A stretch of 37,282 nt of DNA from an uncultured Alphaproteobacteria bacterium (GTDB taxonomy: Bacteria > Pseudomonadota > Alphaproteobacteria > CAAHEQ01 > UBA3637). Where the stretch lies: positions 1 to 37,282 of the forward strand of contig CAKPYQ010000013.1 in NCBI GenBank assembly GCA_934203105.1, in the 5' to 3' direction. Of this stretch, positions 1-8,842 are shown piece after piece (position 1 is the first letter of the stretch; every line of letters begins with the position of its first letter). The translations under genes were made by a program, and so were the position numbers. The notes under the pieces are model-generated. The model ran no database searches, was not told where the DNA came from, and saw nothing but the letters and a program-made list of their open reading frames with translations.

Positions 1-264
1 AATGCCATCGGCGATTGCTGGTGGAATATTTGGCAAAGCAAGATAAAAATGCAGAAATTATCCATTTGTAATTATGAAGGCCTTAAAATTTTCTAGGATG
101 ATCAAAAAGGTGTGTACGATTTAGGTGTGATGCGGTATAATAAAAACTGCGATGTAAAAAGTGATACATTAGGAGATTTGTTTTGTATACTATTTATTTG
201 CAAAAATAGTGTTGCTGATCGTCAAAAATACGCACTTTTAAAATATAAGTTGATAAATCTGTAA
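1..264 (+). pseudogene. Possible decayed gene 3' end, unidentified
   Basis: Frame 1 from the window edge reads as about 87 sense codons ending in TAA (262-264), interrupted once by TAG at 94-96. In AT-rich DNA such a long nearly open frame suggests a gene tail broken by one nonsense change, but I do not recognise the protein and chance is not excluded. No start with a ribosome binding site is visible because the frame runs off the window. Confidence 0.2.
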
Positions 265-487
265 ATAAGAGCATGTATGGTGATGTCCTCAATTGAAATG
301 AGAACACATGGAAAAACAACTTAAACTTCTGGCTCAAATCATCCTGCCAACGCTCTTAACCGTATTGAAAAATAATAAAAAAATCAAAAAGTGCCGATCA
401 GGTTGAACTTGCTCAGTCAATTTATAATATTTGCTCCACAAAAAGGCGGTGATTATCTACGTCATTCTTTACTAAACAGAATACAAA
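265..487. other. Degenerate spacer without a convincing gene
   Basis: Short protein-like stretches appear in more than one plus-strand frame (an ATG at 309 opens only about 30 codons; another frame reads sensibly across about 390-450), each soon ended by stops. This fits decayed coding DNA better than a functional gene. I see no RNA gene, terminator or clear repeat. Confidence 0.25.
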
Positions 488-1411
488 TTAAGACTGAGTC
501 AAGCTCTTTTCTATTAAAGATTTGGCTTTTTCTAACTCAATTAAATTATTAATGGTTATCTCTAATTTACCCGTTCCATAGTGTCCAATATCACGAACAT
601 CTCGTGTGAAGCCTTTTTCCAATGTAATACTGTCTGCATCTACATTAACATACACAAGTATTTTATTGCTGTAAAATTGCACAGAAGCAAAGTTTTTTAA
701 ACGTCTGTAAGCAATATAATGCATCAATATTTTTTTCTGAACATCCTCTCCAAGAGAGAGAAGATAATCATCTAATTCCTTATATAAGTTTTTAATTTCA
801 GATGATGAACCCTCTAATTTTTTAGTTACCGTTTTAACTTTTTTATGCAGATTGTGGTCTTTTTTAGCTACGTCGTGAGCAACTGATTTCGTTTCTTCGT
901 TATTAGAACTGTTGACTAATTCAAAAAGTAAGTGATTGTTCTCGTATATCCGGTAGCGAATTAAATCAATATTTGCAGGCATTTGTTTAATAGCAAATGC
1001 ATCATACCGACTAAAATCTTGCGCAATACAAATTAAGCGTGGTTGAGACCAGTCAATTTCGTCTGCAACCTTTTTACCAAATTTTTCTAATACAAGCCAT
1101 GCAAAATCTTTAGGGTGCTTAACTAACCAATCCATATAAAACAAACCTTGATTGATAACGGTATCTTTACCATCTCTTTTATATTCGATAATTACAGGGC
1201 AATTGTTTTCATCCAACCCCAAAGAATCAATACGGGCATTGTGTCCATCCTCAGCTTCAAATGCGTGTTCTGTTTTCAAAAAACGTACATTTAATAACGT
1301 TTCACTATTTTCTTCGACAAGTCTTTGTATGTTACGTTCTTTAGCTACAAGAGAACTGTTTAATTCTACAGCTTTTCCACTTTTTATATTGAATAATTTT
1401 AAATCCGACAT
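488..1411 (-). CDS. NucS-like N-terminal / DUF5655 C-terminal protein
   Basis: A 307-residue protein if the ATG at 1411 is used; a TTG two codons upstream is the only longer option. The N-terminal half resembles the nuclease-like domain of the NucS/PD-(D/E)xK group: an Asp in RIDSLG (about residue 62) is followed by IIEYK, giving E76-x-K78. The last 100 residues or so resemble DUF5655. Members of this group are often annotated as DUF5655 or predicted transport proteins, and the biochemical role is unproven. A Lys-rich linker (about 165-200) joins the halves. It lies beside the restriction operon but 0.9 kb beyond its last gene, on the same strand and separated by the oppositely read sirtuin, so it is probably transcribed separately. 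A DNA-processing role is inference. Confidence 0.6.
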   Translation of the reverse strand: MSDLKLFNIKSGKAVELNSSLVAKERNIQRLVEENSETLLNVRFLKTEHAFEAEDGHNARIDSLGLDENNCPVIIEYKRDGKDTVINQGLFYMDWLVKHPKDFAWLVLEKFGKKVADEIDWSQPRLICIAQDFSRYDAFAIKQMPANIDLIRYRIYENNHLLFELVNSSNNEETKSVAHDVAKKDHNLHKKVKTVTKKLEGSSSEIKNLYKELDDYLLSLGEDVQKKILMHYIAYRRLKNFASVQFYSNKILVYVNVDADSITLEKGFTRDVRDIGHYGTGKLEITINNLIELEKAKSLIEKSLTQS

Positions 1412-1550
1412 GGCCAACCATTTTAATTAGAAAAAAACTTATTACTCATTTTAGCACATATTTGATATCATATTTTTGTATTCTATCTGAAAATTTAATA
1501 AAACACAAGATGTTTTTAGGCTTTTCTAAAGAAATGATTGGACTCTAAGA

Positions 1551-1579
1551 TTGACTTTTAGGCCAAGACAAGTTAGGAT
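1551..1579 (+). promoter_or_regulatory. Possible sigma70-type promoter for the sirtuin gene
   Basis: TTGACT (1551-1556) is followed after 17 bases by TAGGAT (1574-1579). The sirtuin ATG lies only seven bases beyond the -10, so a transcript from here would be leaderless or nearly so. The -35 is good and the -10 is weak. Confidence 0.35.
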
Positions 1580-1586
1580 GTAGGGC

Positions 1587-2300
1587 ATGAAAAATATTGT
1601 AATTTTAACAGGCTCAGGGATATCGGCAGAGTCCGGCTTAAAAACGTTCCGGTCCGAGGATGGACTGTGGCTGAACCACCGCGTTGAGGACGTTTGTACT
1701 GTGGAAGCTTTTGAGCGAAACCCAGCGCTTGTGCATTCATTTTATAATGAACTACGCCCGATTATGATGAAGGCCACGCCCAATGCAGGGCATCAAGCTA
1801 TCACGATGTTGCAACAGGAATTGCCAGATGTCGCCATCAATGTTGTGACACAGAATGTGGACCTCTTGCACGAAAAAGCTGGAAGCTCAAACATTTATCA
1901 CATTCATGGCCGGATTGATGAATGCGTGTGCTTGAATTGTGGTCACGTGCTGACCACTTTGGGGGATGTGAAAAGTGATGAAACTTGTCCCGAATGTCAT
2001 GTTCAAGGGATGTTGAAACCCAACATTGTGTTTTTCGGGGAAATGCCGAAGTATATGGATGAGGTGGACAAGATGCTGGCGGAGTGCGACATGTTTATTG
2101 CGATTGGAACCAGCGGCGTTGTTTATCCCGCGGCGGGTTTTGTCCGGCAGGCAAAATTTTATGGTGCAAAGACCTATTTATTCAATCTGGATCCTTGCAA
2201 TAACAGCTCTCAATTTGACCAAGAAATCCTTGGCAAAGCCTCACGAACTTTCCCGAAATTCGCCGAAGATTTGATAAATGAGCTGAAGAAAAAGGATTAG
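1587..2300 (+). CDS. cobB: Sir2-family NAD-dependent protein deacylase (sirtuin)
   Basis: A 237-residue sirtuin, normal length for a bacterial CobB-type enzyme, which uses NAD to remove acyl groups from protein lysines in the cytoplasm. The NAD-binding GSGISAESGLKTFR (9-22), TQNVD (88-92), catalytic HIHG (His107) and the SGVVYPAAGF region are present. Zinc ligands are likely C115/C118 and C134/C137. In the class III acyl pocket the Tyr is kept (Y53), but the Arg normally three residues later is Leu56, with Arg57 next to it, so preference for succinyl-lysine cannot be assumed. The gene overlaps the convergent phosphatase gene by four bases. NAD-consuming sirtuin domains also occur in phage defence, but this single-domain protein looks like a housekeeping deacylase. 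Confidence 0.9.
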   Translation: MKNIVILTGSGISAESGLKTFRSEDGLWLNHRVEDVCTVEAFERNPALVHSFYNELRPIMMKATPNAGHQAITMLQQELPDVAINVVTQNVDLLHEKAGSSNIYHIHGRIDECVCLNCGHVLTTLGDVKSDETCPECHVQGMLKPNIVFFGEMPKYMDEVDKMLAECDMFIAIGTSGVVYPAAGFVRQAKFYGAKTYLFNLDPCNNSSQFDQEILGKASRTFPKFAEDLINELKKKD

Positions 2301-2755
2301 GATTTAACCTTTTCCCAAAACGCCTGACACCCCTCATAGATATCCCAATAGGCCTCATCAAAATTGCCTGTGTACCAAGGGTCCTTAACCGGTCGTGGAT
2401 TTTCGGTAAAGTCCAACAGACGATATACTTTATGATCTTTATCCCCGCCAACGATATCCAAAATATCTCGCACGTTGTTATCATCCATTGCTAAAATATA
2501 ATCAAATTTTGCATAATCAGATTTGCGAATTTGGTGTGAGTAATGTTGGGTAAATGGAACTTTCATTTGTTTGAGCATATCTGCCGCACGATAATCCAGT
2601 GCCTCATGAACCATTTCATTATAGCCCTCTGTTGCAGCAGAGGCAATTTCAAACCTGTCCGCCATTCCCTTTTCGGCGACCATTTGCTTCATCACAAATT
2701 CCGCCATCGGCGACCGACATATATTTCCAAGACAAACGAATAGAATTTTAATCAT
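2297..2755 (-). CDS. Low-molecular-weight protein-tyrosine phosphatase
   Basis: A 152-residue protein of the family's usual length. The phosphate-binding loop near the N terminus is CLGNICRSP (C8 nucleophile, R14), and the general-acid Asp is in DPWY (D125), so it looks catalytically intact. It removes phosphate from phosphotyrosine or similar small substrates in the cytoplasm; the substrate here is unknown. It starts nine bases after the stop of the metallopeptidase gene with an AGGAAAG ribosome binding site, so it is probably the last gene of the restriction operon transcript. The 3' end overlaps the convergent sirtuin gene by four bases. Confidence 0.9.
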   Translation of the reverse strand: MIKILFVCLGNICRSPMAEFVMKQMVAEKGMADRFEIASAATEGYNEMVHEALDYRAADMLKQMKVPFTQHYSHQIRKSDYAKFDYILAMDDNNVRDILDIVGGDKDHKVYRLLDFTENPRPVKDPWYTGNFDEAYWDIYEGCQAFWEKVKS

Positions 2756-2764
2756 TAAACTTTC

Positions 2765-3448
2765 CTAATAACTTAATAATTTTAACTCCATTTTCTCTTT
2801 TATCTTTTCCCAATTAGGAAACTTAAGCGAAAGGAGGTTGTAGAATTCATCTGTATGATTTGGGTAATACGCATGACAAAGCTCATGATAAATAACGTAA
2901 TCAATGGATGGTTTGCTGGCCTTAATTAAAGCAGGGTTAAGAACAATCTCATGTTTTTTCAAATAACTACCCCAACGCTTGTTAAGTTTTCTTATTTTTA
3001 ACTTTGGCATCTCTAAATCAGGAAAAGCTTTCATACAAACATTCAATCGTTCATTGAAAATAATTTCAGCACGCTTTATGAGCCAATTTTGAAAAGCTTG
3101 ATTAATCTCATCTAATTTTTGTACAGATGGGCTTAAAATGTAAATTTTATTATTGAAGATTTTGATAATATTACGAAGTGGTGATTTCTCAATAATGACC
3201 TGATATTGACGTCCTAAATATAACACCGAACTACCAGATTCATAGACTTTATCTTCAGGCATATTGAACTGTTTAAAATAATTTAATTGTTTTTCAATCC
3301 AAGTTGTTTTTCTCTTAATAAAATCTTTGATTTCAAAATCTTTTGCTTGTTCTGGTGATTTTACTAGAACAGTAAAATTAGGATAAACTTCCACTGCTAG
3401 AGATTTGCGCTTTTCTTTAACAACCTTAATGTTATCCATATCAATCAT
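2765..3448 (-). CDS. YgjP-like (DUF45) metallopeptidase domain protein
   Basis: A 227-residue protein of the YgjP/DUF45 group. The zinc signature is HELCH (H188, E189, H192) with a third ligand at H198 in NHTDEFY, preceded by the typical KRWGSY segment (158-162). Genes of this family frequently follow hsdR in type I restriction loci; their substrate is not established. The ATG abuts the hsdR stop with no spacing, so it is almost certainly translated from the same message. A soluble cytoplasmic protein with no signal peptide. A role in turnover of HsdR or of damaged complexes is only a guess. Confidence 0.8.
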   Translation of the reverse strand: MIDMDNIKVVKEKRKSLAVEVYPNFTVLVKSPEQAKDFEIKDFIKRKTTWIEKQLNYFKQFNMPEDKVYESGSSVLYLGRQYQVIIEKSPLRNIIKIFNNKIYILSPSVQKLDEINQAFQNWLIKRAEIIFNERLNVCMKAFPDLEMPKLKIRKLNKRWGSYLKKHEIVLNPALIKASKPSIDYVIYHELCHAYYPNHTDEFYNLLSLKFPNWEKIKEKMELKLLSY

Positions 3449-6400
3449 CTAGAGCATATCCTTATTTTGAACCGCAATATTCCAAGCAGTTTCTGTAATT
3501 TGTTCAATTGTATCTGCAGACAATTTTTCGTCTACTTCATCAAACAAATAATCTTCCAGCTCATTAAAGATCTTTCTTTTTACATTCAAATTATTTTGGA
3601 AATCTACCACTTTTGAAGATTTTATTAAGCCAACGATATGTTCAATAATTTGTGTATAAGCGTCTCCGGTTGTTGTAAAAAACTTTTGAATATTTCGATA
3701 AAAAGGATGATATACCTTGGCGTTTCTCATATTTTGAGGAATATCATTATCTTCATAATCACAGACTTTTTTCTGTATTTCTTTTGCCTGAGTCAACAAA
3801 AAGGCTAAATCTTCTTTTTTTGCACTTTTCAAGTCATTTAGAAGCTTTTCAATAAACTCACTAAACTTTCCATAAAAGACCTCATCTTGGAGCTCATAGC
3901 GTTCTCTTAAAACTTTCTTTGTTTGCGCTAGAATAGCATCGGCTTTAGATTTATCCGACAAGCCATTTTTTTCATCTTCAATATATTGATTGAATTCATG
4001 CATTTCTGATAGACTGATTTCTTTCGATAATACCTCAACATCGCCTGCACTGACATATTTATCCAGTAATTTCATAATTTGGTCTTTATATTTTGAAAAA
4101 TCGACCTTTTCCGCCAGCACAAGTTGGGTTGTTTTTTTGATTTCAACAAAACGTTTTAGATCTTTTTTGTAAATCTCTAAGGTATTTTGATCCATTTTAT
4201 CATGGAAATCATACAAAGAGTAACAAACAGAAAATTGTTTAATGAATTTATTAACATCATCATAGAAGGCCTCTTTTTCCTTTTCATGAGCTTTATCAGC
4301 TAAAAATTCTACATAGGCATTACTATTATTAATGTCTGTAACATTTTTTAACACATCGTGTAGACGTATATAAATGTTATTTAATAGTGCGATTTGGCTT
4401 TCTGTATCAAGAAGAGCATTCTCAATATCCTCTGGAGCATAATTTGAAAACAATTCCAATGCATTTTTTAAGTTCTTTGCATTTTTAGAATAATCCACAA
4501 TTAATCCAGCCGTTTTACTTTGTTTATTGGCGTCACCGTCAAAAACTCGATTAACACGAGCAATTGCCTGTAACAAATTATGATCTTTCAGTTGTTTGGC
4601 TAAATACAAAACAGTATCCCTTGGCGCATCAAAACCAGTCAAAAGTTTGTCCACAACAATAAGTAATTCACATCCTTCTGGATTTTTTTTATAGTCCTGA
4701 ATAATTTGTTTTTCTCTACTTTCTAAAGAGCCATATTTGTGTTTTTGTTCAGCCATATACTCTGTTACAAGCTTCTTATGAGTGGAGTTAACATCATCCT
4801 TGCCTTCCTCGGCCAACGTATCGGATATAACAACTTCTGCATTGATATCTCCAAGCATTTCTAATGCTTTTTTAAACATGACAGCCGCGTACTTACTCGG
4901 AGCAACCAACTGTCCTTTTAAGCCTGTGTTCTTAAAATTTTTTAAGAAGTGATCGTTTACATCTAAAGCAATCATTTCAATGCGTTGCGATGTTTCCTCC
5001 AGAACTGAAGAGGAAATACATTTTTTAGCAAAATCTTTACGTTCACTTTCCGAAAATCTTGAGGCTAATCGTTCATAAAATTTATCTGCAATTTTATCAA
5101 TTTTTTGATCAACAAAGCGACCTTGATAAATAAGAGGTAATACAGCCCCGTCTTTTTCAGCTTCTGAAATTGTGTATTCATCAATTAACCCGCCAAACTT
5201 TTGAATTGATTGTGATTTAGAAATAACTTTTCCTTCTAATCGCGCAGGAACCTTTTTCATTAAAGGCGTTCCTGTAAATGCAATTTGGCAGGCCCTTGGC
5301 AACATTTTGTTCATCATTGCATTGGCATCACCGCCTTGAGTTCGGTGTGCTTCGTCAATTAAAACAAATATATTGTTATCTTCATCTACAAAATTAGTGG
5401 GTTTGTCAAATTTATGTACTAAAGTTGTGATAACATCCAAAGTTTTGGATTTAATCTTATCCACCAAATCAGAGCAAGAAGTTGCTTGTTGGACTCCTGT
5501 TTTAATATTACAAGCAGCAAAAGTATCACGAATTTGAATGTCTAAATCTATTCTGTCGGTTACAACAATAACGCGCGGATTGGTAATCGTTTCAATCAAA
5601 TTTTTAACAAGCATAACCATCGTCAGAGATTTACCGCTTCCTTGGGTATGCCAAATCAAGCCACCACGTCTTTTACCATTTTCATTCATTGTTTGAATTT
5701 TGGCAATTGTCTTTTTAATGGCAAAATATTGTTGATAGCGGGTGATTTTCTTTATGCCATTGTCATAGATGATGAAATTGCGGACTAAATCCAGTAATCT
5801 TTCTGGCTTTAACAAACTATAAATGCCATAATCTTGTGCAGTTAAAGTTTGTTTTTGCACTTGCTCGTAAGAACCTCGTAACAAATCTTTCCCGATTTGA
5901 GTCACAGTTTTTACATCAACAAGCTTATTGACGCTTTCCAAGACTTTTGATTCATAATCTTTCGGAGCATCTTTTTCTTTCCAAACCGAATAAAACTCAA
6001 AAGGTGTTAACATGGTCCCGTATTTGATTTGGTTGACATTCGTGGCTATTAAAATCTGCGGGAATAAAAAGAACTTTGGCGTTTGAGAGTATTTCTGATT
6101 GCGTATCATTTGTGCGATCGCTTCATCCACAGAAACGGACGCTTTTTTGTTTTCAATAACCGCAAAGGGAATACCATTAACAAACAAAACAATATCTGGT
6201 CTGCGATTTTGATCTTCTTCCAGTTCAAACTCTGCTACTACATGAAAAACATTATTACTTGGTTCTTTCCAATCAATAAATTTAAGCTGCGGAGAAGTCC
6301 GCTTACCATCAATAATCTCAGAAACAGCACGTCCCCCCAACAAATCAGAAAACACATCTTCAGAAGCTTTCACCACCCCATCATCAAGCTTGATTTTTCC

Positions 6401-6631
6401 CAGTGCAAATAAAGCTTCATCGATACTTTTATCGGATATTTCTGGCGGATTAATTTCACGCAAGGCTTGATGTGCTATATCGCGCAAAATATATTGATTT
6501 TTGCCATCGCGATATTTTTCAACTTCATGACGTGGAATATAGGTATATCCAAGATTTATCAACTGTAAAATCGCTGGGATTTGTGAGCTACTAGCTTCAT
6601 CAAAATCTGGAAGAATATATTGTTGTGTCAT
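3449..6631 (-). CDS. hsdR: Type I restriction enzyme, R (endonuclease/translocase) subunit
   Basis: A full-length 1060-residue HsdR. The N-terminal nuclease domain shows D146 in RRPDIVLF and E160-x-K162. The SF2 motor follows: Walker A GSGKS (331-335), a TDRIDL segment, DEAHR (426-430), TGTPL, LLTGFDAP and the motif VI region QAIARVNRVF. A long helical C-terminal region would dock on the modification enzyme. It translocates DNA using ATP and cuts unmodified DNA at a distance. The start overlaps the stop of the HEPN-like gene as ATGA, with AAAGG eight bases upstream. It is separated from hsdM and hsdS by accessory genes, and nothing looks broken. Confidence 0.96.
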   Translation of the reverse strand: MTQQYILPDFDEASSSQIPAILQLINLGYTYIPRHEVEKYRDGKNQYILRDIAHQALREINPPEISDKSIDEALFALGKIKLDDGVVKASEDVFSDLLGGRAVSEIIDGKRTSPQLKFIDWKEPSNNVFHVVAEFELEEDQNRRPDIVLFVNGIPFAVIENKKASVSVDEAIAQMIRNQKYSQTPKFFLFPQILIATNVNQIKYGTMLTPFEFYSVWKEKDAPKDYESKVLESVNKLVDVKTVTQIGKDLLRGSYEQVQKQTLTAQDYGIYSLLKPERLLDLVRNFIIYDNGIKKITRYQQYFAIKKTIAKIQTMNENGKRRGGLIWHTQGSGKSLTMVMLVKNLIETITNPRVIVVTDRIDLDIQIRDTFAACNIKTGVQQATSCSDLVDKIKSKTLDVITTLVHKFDKPTNFVDEDNNIFVLIDEAHRTQGGDANAMMNKMLPRACQIAFTGTPLMKKVPARLEGKVISKSQSIQKFGGLIDEYTISEAEKDGAVLPLIYQGRFVDQKIDKIADKFYERLASRFSESERKDFAKKCISSSVLEETSQRIEMIALDVNDHFLKNFKNTGLKGQLVAPSKYAAVMFKKALEMLGDINAEVVISDTLAEEGKDDVNSTHKKLVTEYMAEQKHKYGSLESREKQIIQDYKKNPEGCELLIVVDKLLTGFDAPRDTVLYLAKQLKDHNLLQAIARVNRVFDGDANKQSKTAGLIVDYSKNAKNLKNALELFSNYAPEDIENALLDTESQIALLNNIYIRLHDVLKNVTDINNSNAYVEFLADKAHEKEKEAFYDDVNKFIKQFSVCYSLYDFHDKMDQNTLEIYKKDLKRFVEIKKTTQLVLAEKVDFSKYKDQIMKLLDKYVSAGDVEVLSKEISLSEMHEFNQYIEDEKNGLSDKSKADAILAQTKKVLRERYELQDEVFYGKFSEFIEKLLNDLKSAKKEDLAFLLTQAKEIQKKVCDYEDNDIPQNMRNAKVYHPFYRNIQKFFTTTGDAYTQIIEHIVGLIKSSKVVDFQNNLNVKRKIFNELEDYLFDEVDEKLSADTIEQITETAWNIAVQNKDML

Positions 6632-7578
6632 TTTAACGGCCTTTCTTCATAAGGAATTAATAGTCTTTCATTGTAAGTGTATTCTATCACCACACCATTG
6701 GGAAATGTTAGGTGAGAACGCGAAGCTCCTCTTGTTATATCTTTTCCTTCAAAAACAGGAATATAAAAGTCCTTTGTTTCCTCCAATCTAAAGTCCAATG
6801 AACTTCTTACTAAATTGGAGCAAACATCATTTTCATGATATAACATAGCTGGAGAATACCGTATAGCAAACAAAACTATATTAGCGGCGATCGCATCTAT
6901 GCAATTCTCCAAATTTGCTAAATGAAATGAATCACTTTTGTTGTGTTTAACTTGATTATAAGCATCATACCATTTTAAAGATTTTGTGGGTTCCTTTTTA
7001 TCCCAAGTTTTGAATGGACAACATTTATAAGGGTTTGCGTATCCTACTAAAGATAATTTATGTTTAGATAAATCCACAAAATCAAGAATTTTGATATAGT
7101 CATTCATGCCCATATTTTTCCCAAATTTATAGGCTTTAAAACTACTTTCTAATTCTGTACAGGATAAAATTAAAAGTTCCCGAATCTTATGGCTATATGT
7201 CTTTAAACCTTCGGAAGAAGGTTCAACATATAACAATATATCCTGCAATTTTTGAATTAAAATTCCTAAATCTCTTTTGGCATGACATAGATCGGAAATT
7301 GTAAAATCTAATTCCTTTTCTATATTGTCCAAAAAAGGCTTCCAAATATGCTTGGTTTTAACACCAATTTCCATATTTTGTGGCTTGGACACAGGAAATT
7401 CAAATGCGTTAGCTATAACCCGTTTGATGTCATATGTACTATCGCAGATCATAATGCCTTCCAAACTTGGGGCAAAATTTGCTTTTAAAATCTGTAAAAA
7501 GACATTTTGTTCTTTTGCATTCTTATATGCTATTAAAAGCCTGTTTTCTTTTTGTGTAAGATATACATCCGTTTTCAT
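6628..7578 (-). CDS. HEPN-like protein embedded in the restriction operon
   Basis: I chose the ATG at 7578 (GGGAAAG nine bases upstream), giving 316 residues; an in-frame TTG at 7605 would add nine and overlap the preceding gene. I have no family name. The centre (about 90-235) is helical and contains YNQVKHNK (207-214) followed by a helix starting FHLANLENC. This resembles the Tyr-Asn-x-x-Lys-His motif of HEPN-like proteins in defence loci, many of which are RNases. The usual final Arg is Lys here, and no clear R-x4-6-H pair is present, so activity is uncertain. Two Cys (185-187 region, KCCPF) lie nearby. The stop overlaps hsdR, so expression is coupled to restriction. Toxic RNase activity is inference. 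Confidence 0.6.
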   Translation of the reverse strand: MKTDVYLTQKENRLLIAYKNAKEQNVFLQILKANFAPSLEGIMICDSTYDIKRVIANAFEFPVSKPQNMEIGVKTKHIWKPFLDNIEKELDFTISDLCHAKRDLGILIQKLQDILLYVEPSSEGLKTYSHKIRELLILSCTELESSFKAYKFGKNMGMNDYIKILDFVDLSKHKLSLVGYANPYKCCPFKTWDKKEPTKSLKWYDAYNQVKHNKSDSFHLANLENCIDAIAANIVLFAIRYSPAMLYHENDVCSNLVRSSLDFRLEETKDFYIPVFEGKDITRGASRSHLTFPNGVVIEYTYNERLLIPYEERPLK

Positions 7579-7597
7579 TTTAGTTCGCTTTCCCAAA

Positions 7598-8668
7598 TCA
7601 TTCAAATTCCCAATTTATACTGTATTGAAATCTGGTTTTTGCATAGACACATGCTATCATAATTCCGAGAACAGACACGTTATAATTAATAATATTTGTC
7701 CATTTATTGAACAGAATATTACCATTTTCAAAATTTTTAATAATAAAATCCTGGATTAATTTAGAATCGTTTTCATTTTTATTTCTATGCCAAAAATGAA
7801 TAATGTCATCTGCTTTTTCTTTAGGTAAATTTTTGCTTTTTAAAATATTATTTAACTCATCTAAAGACATATCTATTACGACATTTCCTGGATTTGTAAT
7901 GCTATTTTTAAAAATAATTTCTGGAATTTTTATGGCAATTACTCGATCATATTCTTCTTTTGAAAAGCCAAAATTTAATAAGCGTGTGCGTTTTACTACA
8001 ATTTCAATAGGGGATATTACATGCTGGAGAGCATTATATGCCACAAGACATTGTTTTTGTGATAAATATTGTAAATTTGGATCATCTTTTTTTAATGGAA
8101 GAATGGATTCTAAACGAGTAATGATTTCATTAATAAAATTTTTTATTATATTTTCATCATAAAGAGAATGTTCAAATTGAAGTGTTAAATAAAACAATAA
8201 AATATCTAAATGTTTTTTATTTAATCTAGGTAAAACATCAATTGCTTCATCAATCAGCATTTGCTTGTTTGTACGCTGCGAAATGCTGCCCCTATCAATA
8301 AGCATATCCGTCAAAATTTTCAAATGATCGTCATCGTTAGACATTGCAAAGCATTTTTGGGATTTAAAAATAGCTTCTTGCATTGCTGGGTCCTTCAATT
8401 GATCCTCAATTTTTTTACGAATTTCATCATCTTGTTTGGATAACTTTTGAATAAAGATATCAGTTAATTGTTCTGCTCTTTGACATGCTACATCTTTTGC
8501 CTCATCCCGTAATGATAAAACATTTGTTTTGTAAAGATCCATAAATATTTCTCGACATTTTTCTTCTGTTATACCATTAGGATAAACATTAACTACTTGA
8601 GCTTGAAGTGCAGTAGAGCCCTTTGCATTATCTTGTTGCATAATTAGTAGATTATTACTTTCTGACAT
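7598..8668 (-). CDS. LPO_1073/Vpar_1526-like protein of unknown function
   Basis: A 356-residue protein. After a short variable N terminus, a helical region (about 30-200) follows the pattern I associate with the LPO_1073/Vpar_1526 family: an EKCREIFMDLYKTN segment, an acidic-basic helix pair, LKDPAMQEAIFKSQ, then LTDMLIDR and NEAIDVLP-like segments. The function is unknown, and no catalytic motif or membrane segment is visible. The ATG overlaps the end of the 59-residue membrane protein gene by 14 bases and has GGAG six bases upstream. That tight coupling, with the HEPN-like gene next, suggests the three products work together, perhaps as sensor, membrane anchor and effector. Family assignment is from memory; the coding call is secure. 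Confidence 0.55.
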   Translation of the reverse strand: MSESNNLLIMQQDNAKGSTALQAQVVNVYPNGITEEKCREIFMDLYKTNVLSLRDEAKDVACQRAEQLTDIFIQKLSKQDDEIRKKIEDQLKDPAMQEAIFKSQKCFAMSNDDDHLKILTDMLIDRGSISQRTNKQMLIDEAIDVLPRLNKKHLDILLFYLTLQFEHSLYDENIIKNFINEIITRLESILPLKKDDPNLQYLSQKQCLVAYNALQHVISPIEIVVKRTRLLNFGFSKEEYDRVIAIKIPEIIFKNSITNPGNVVIDMSLDELNNILKSKNLPKEKADDIIHFWHRNKNENDSKLIQDFIIKNFENGNILFNKWTNIINYNVSVLGIMIACVYAKTRFQYSINWEFE

Positions 8669-8834
8669 TTATTTCTCCAATTTGGGTGTTATTTTTTGAA
8701 AAAGCCCCATTTTTTTGTGTAATTTTATTGATTGTCTTTGAATAGTATTTTTTAGTAAAATTAAAAGTTATCCCACTTCCAACAAATATACCTAAAATTA
8801 TCTCTATAAAATCTTTTAATGTAAAATCCATCAT
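8655..8834 (-). CDS. Small single-pass membrane protein (59 residues)
   Basis: A short gene with ATGATG at 8834-8829 preceded by a good AAGGA ribosome binding site. It encodes 59 residues: a short N terminus, a hydrophobic helix (about 9-25, IEIILGIFVGSGITF), then a basic polar tail ending in a NNTQIGEIN stretch. It fills the only sizeable gap in the restriction operon, sits eight bases after hsdS, and its stop overlaps the next gene by 14 bases. Small proteins of this layout often precede uncharacterised defence genes; I know no name for this one. Likely an inner-membrane anchor or sensor for the protein that follows, which is inference. Confidence 0.7.
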   Translation of the reverse strand: MMDFTLKDFIEIILGIFVGSGITFNFTKKYYSKTINKITQKNGAFSKNNTQIGEINVRK

Positions 8835-8842
8835 TTTTCCTT

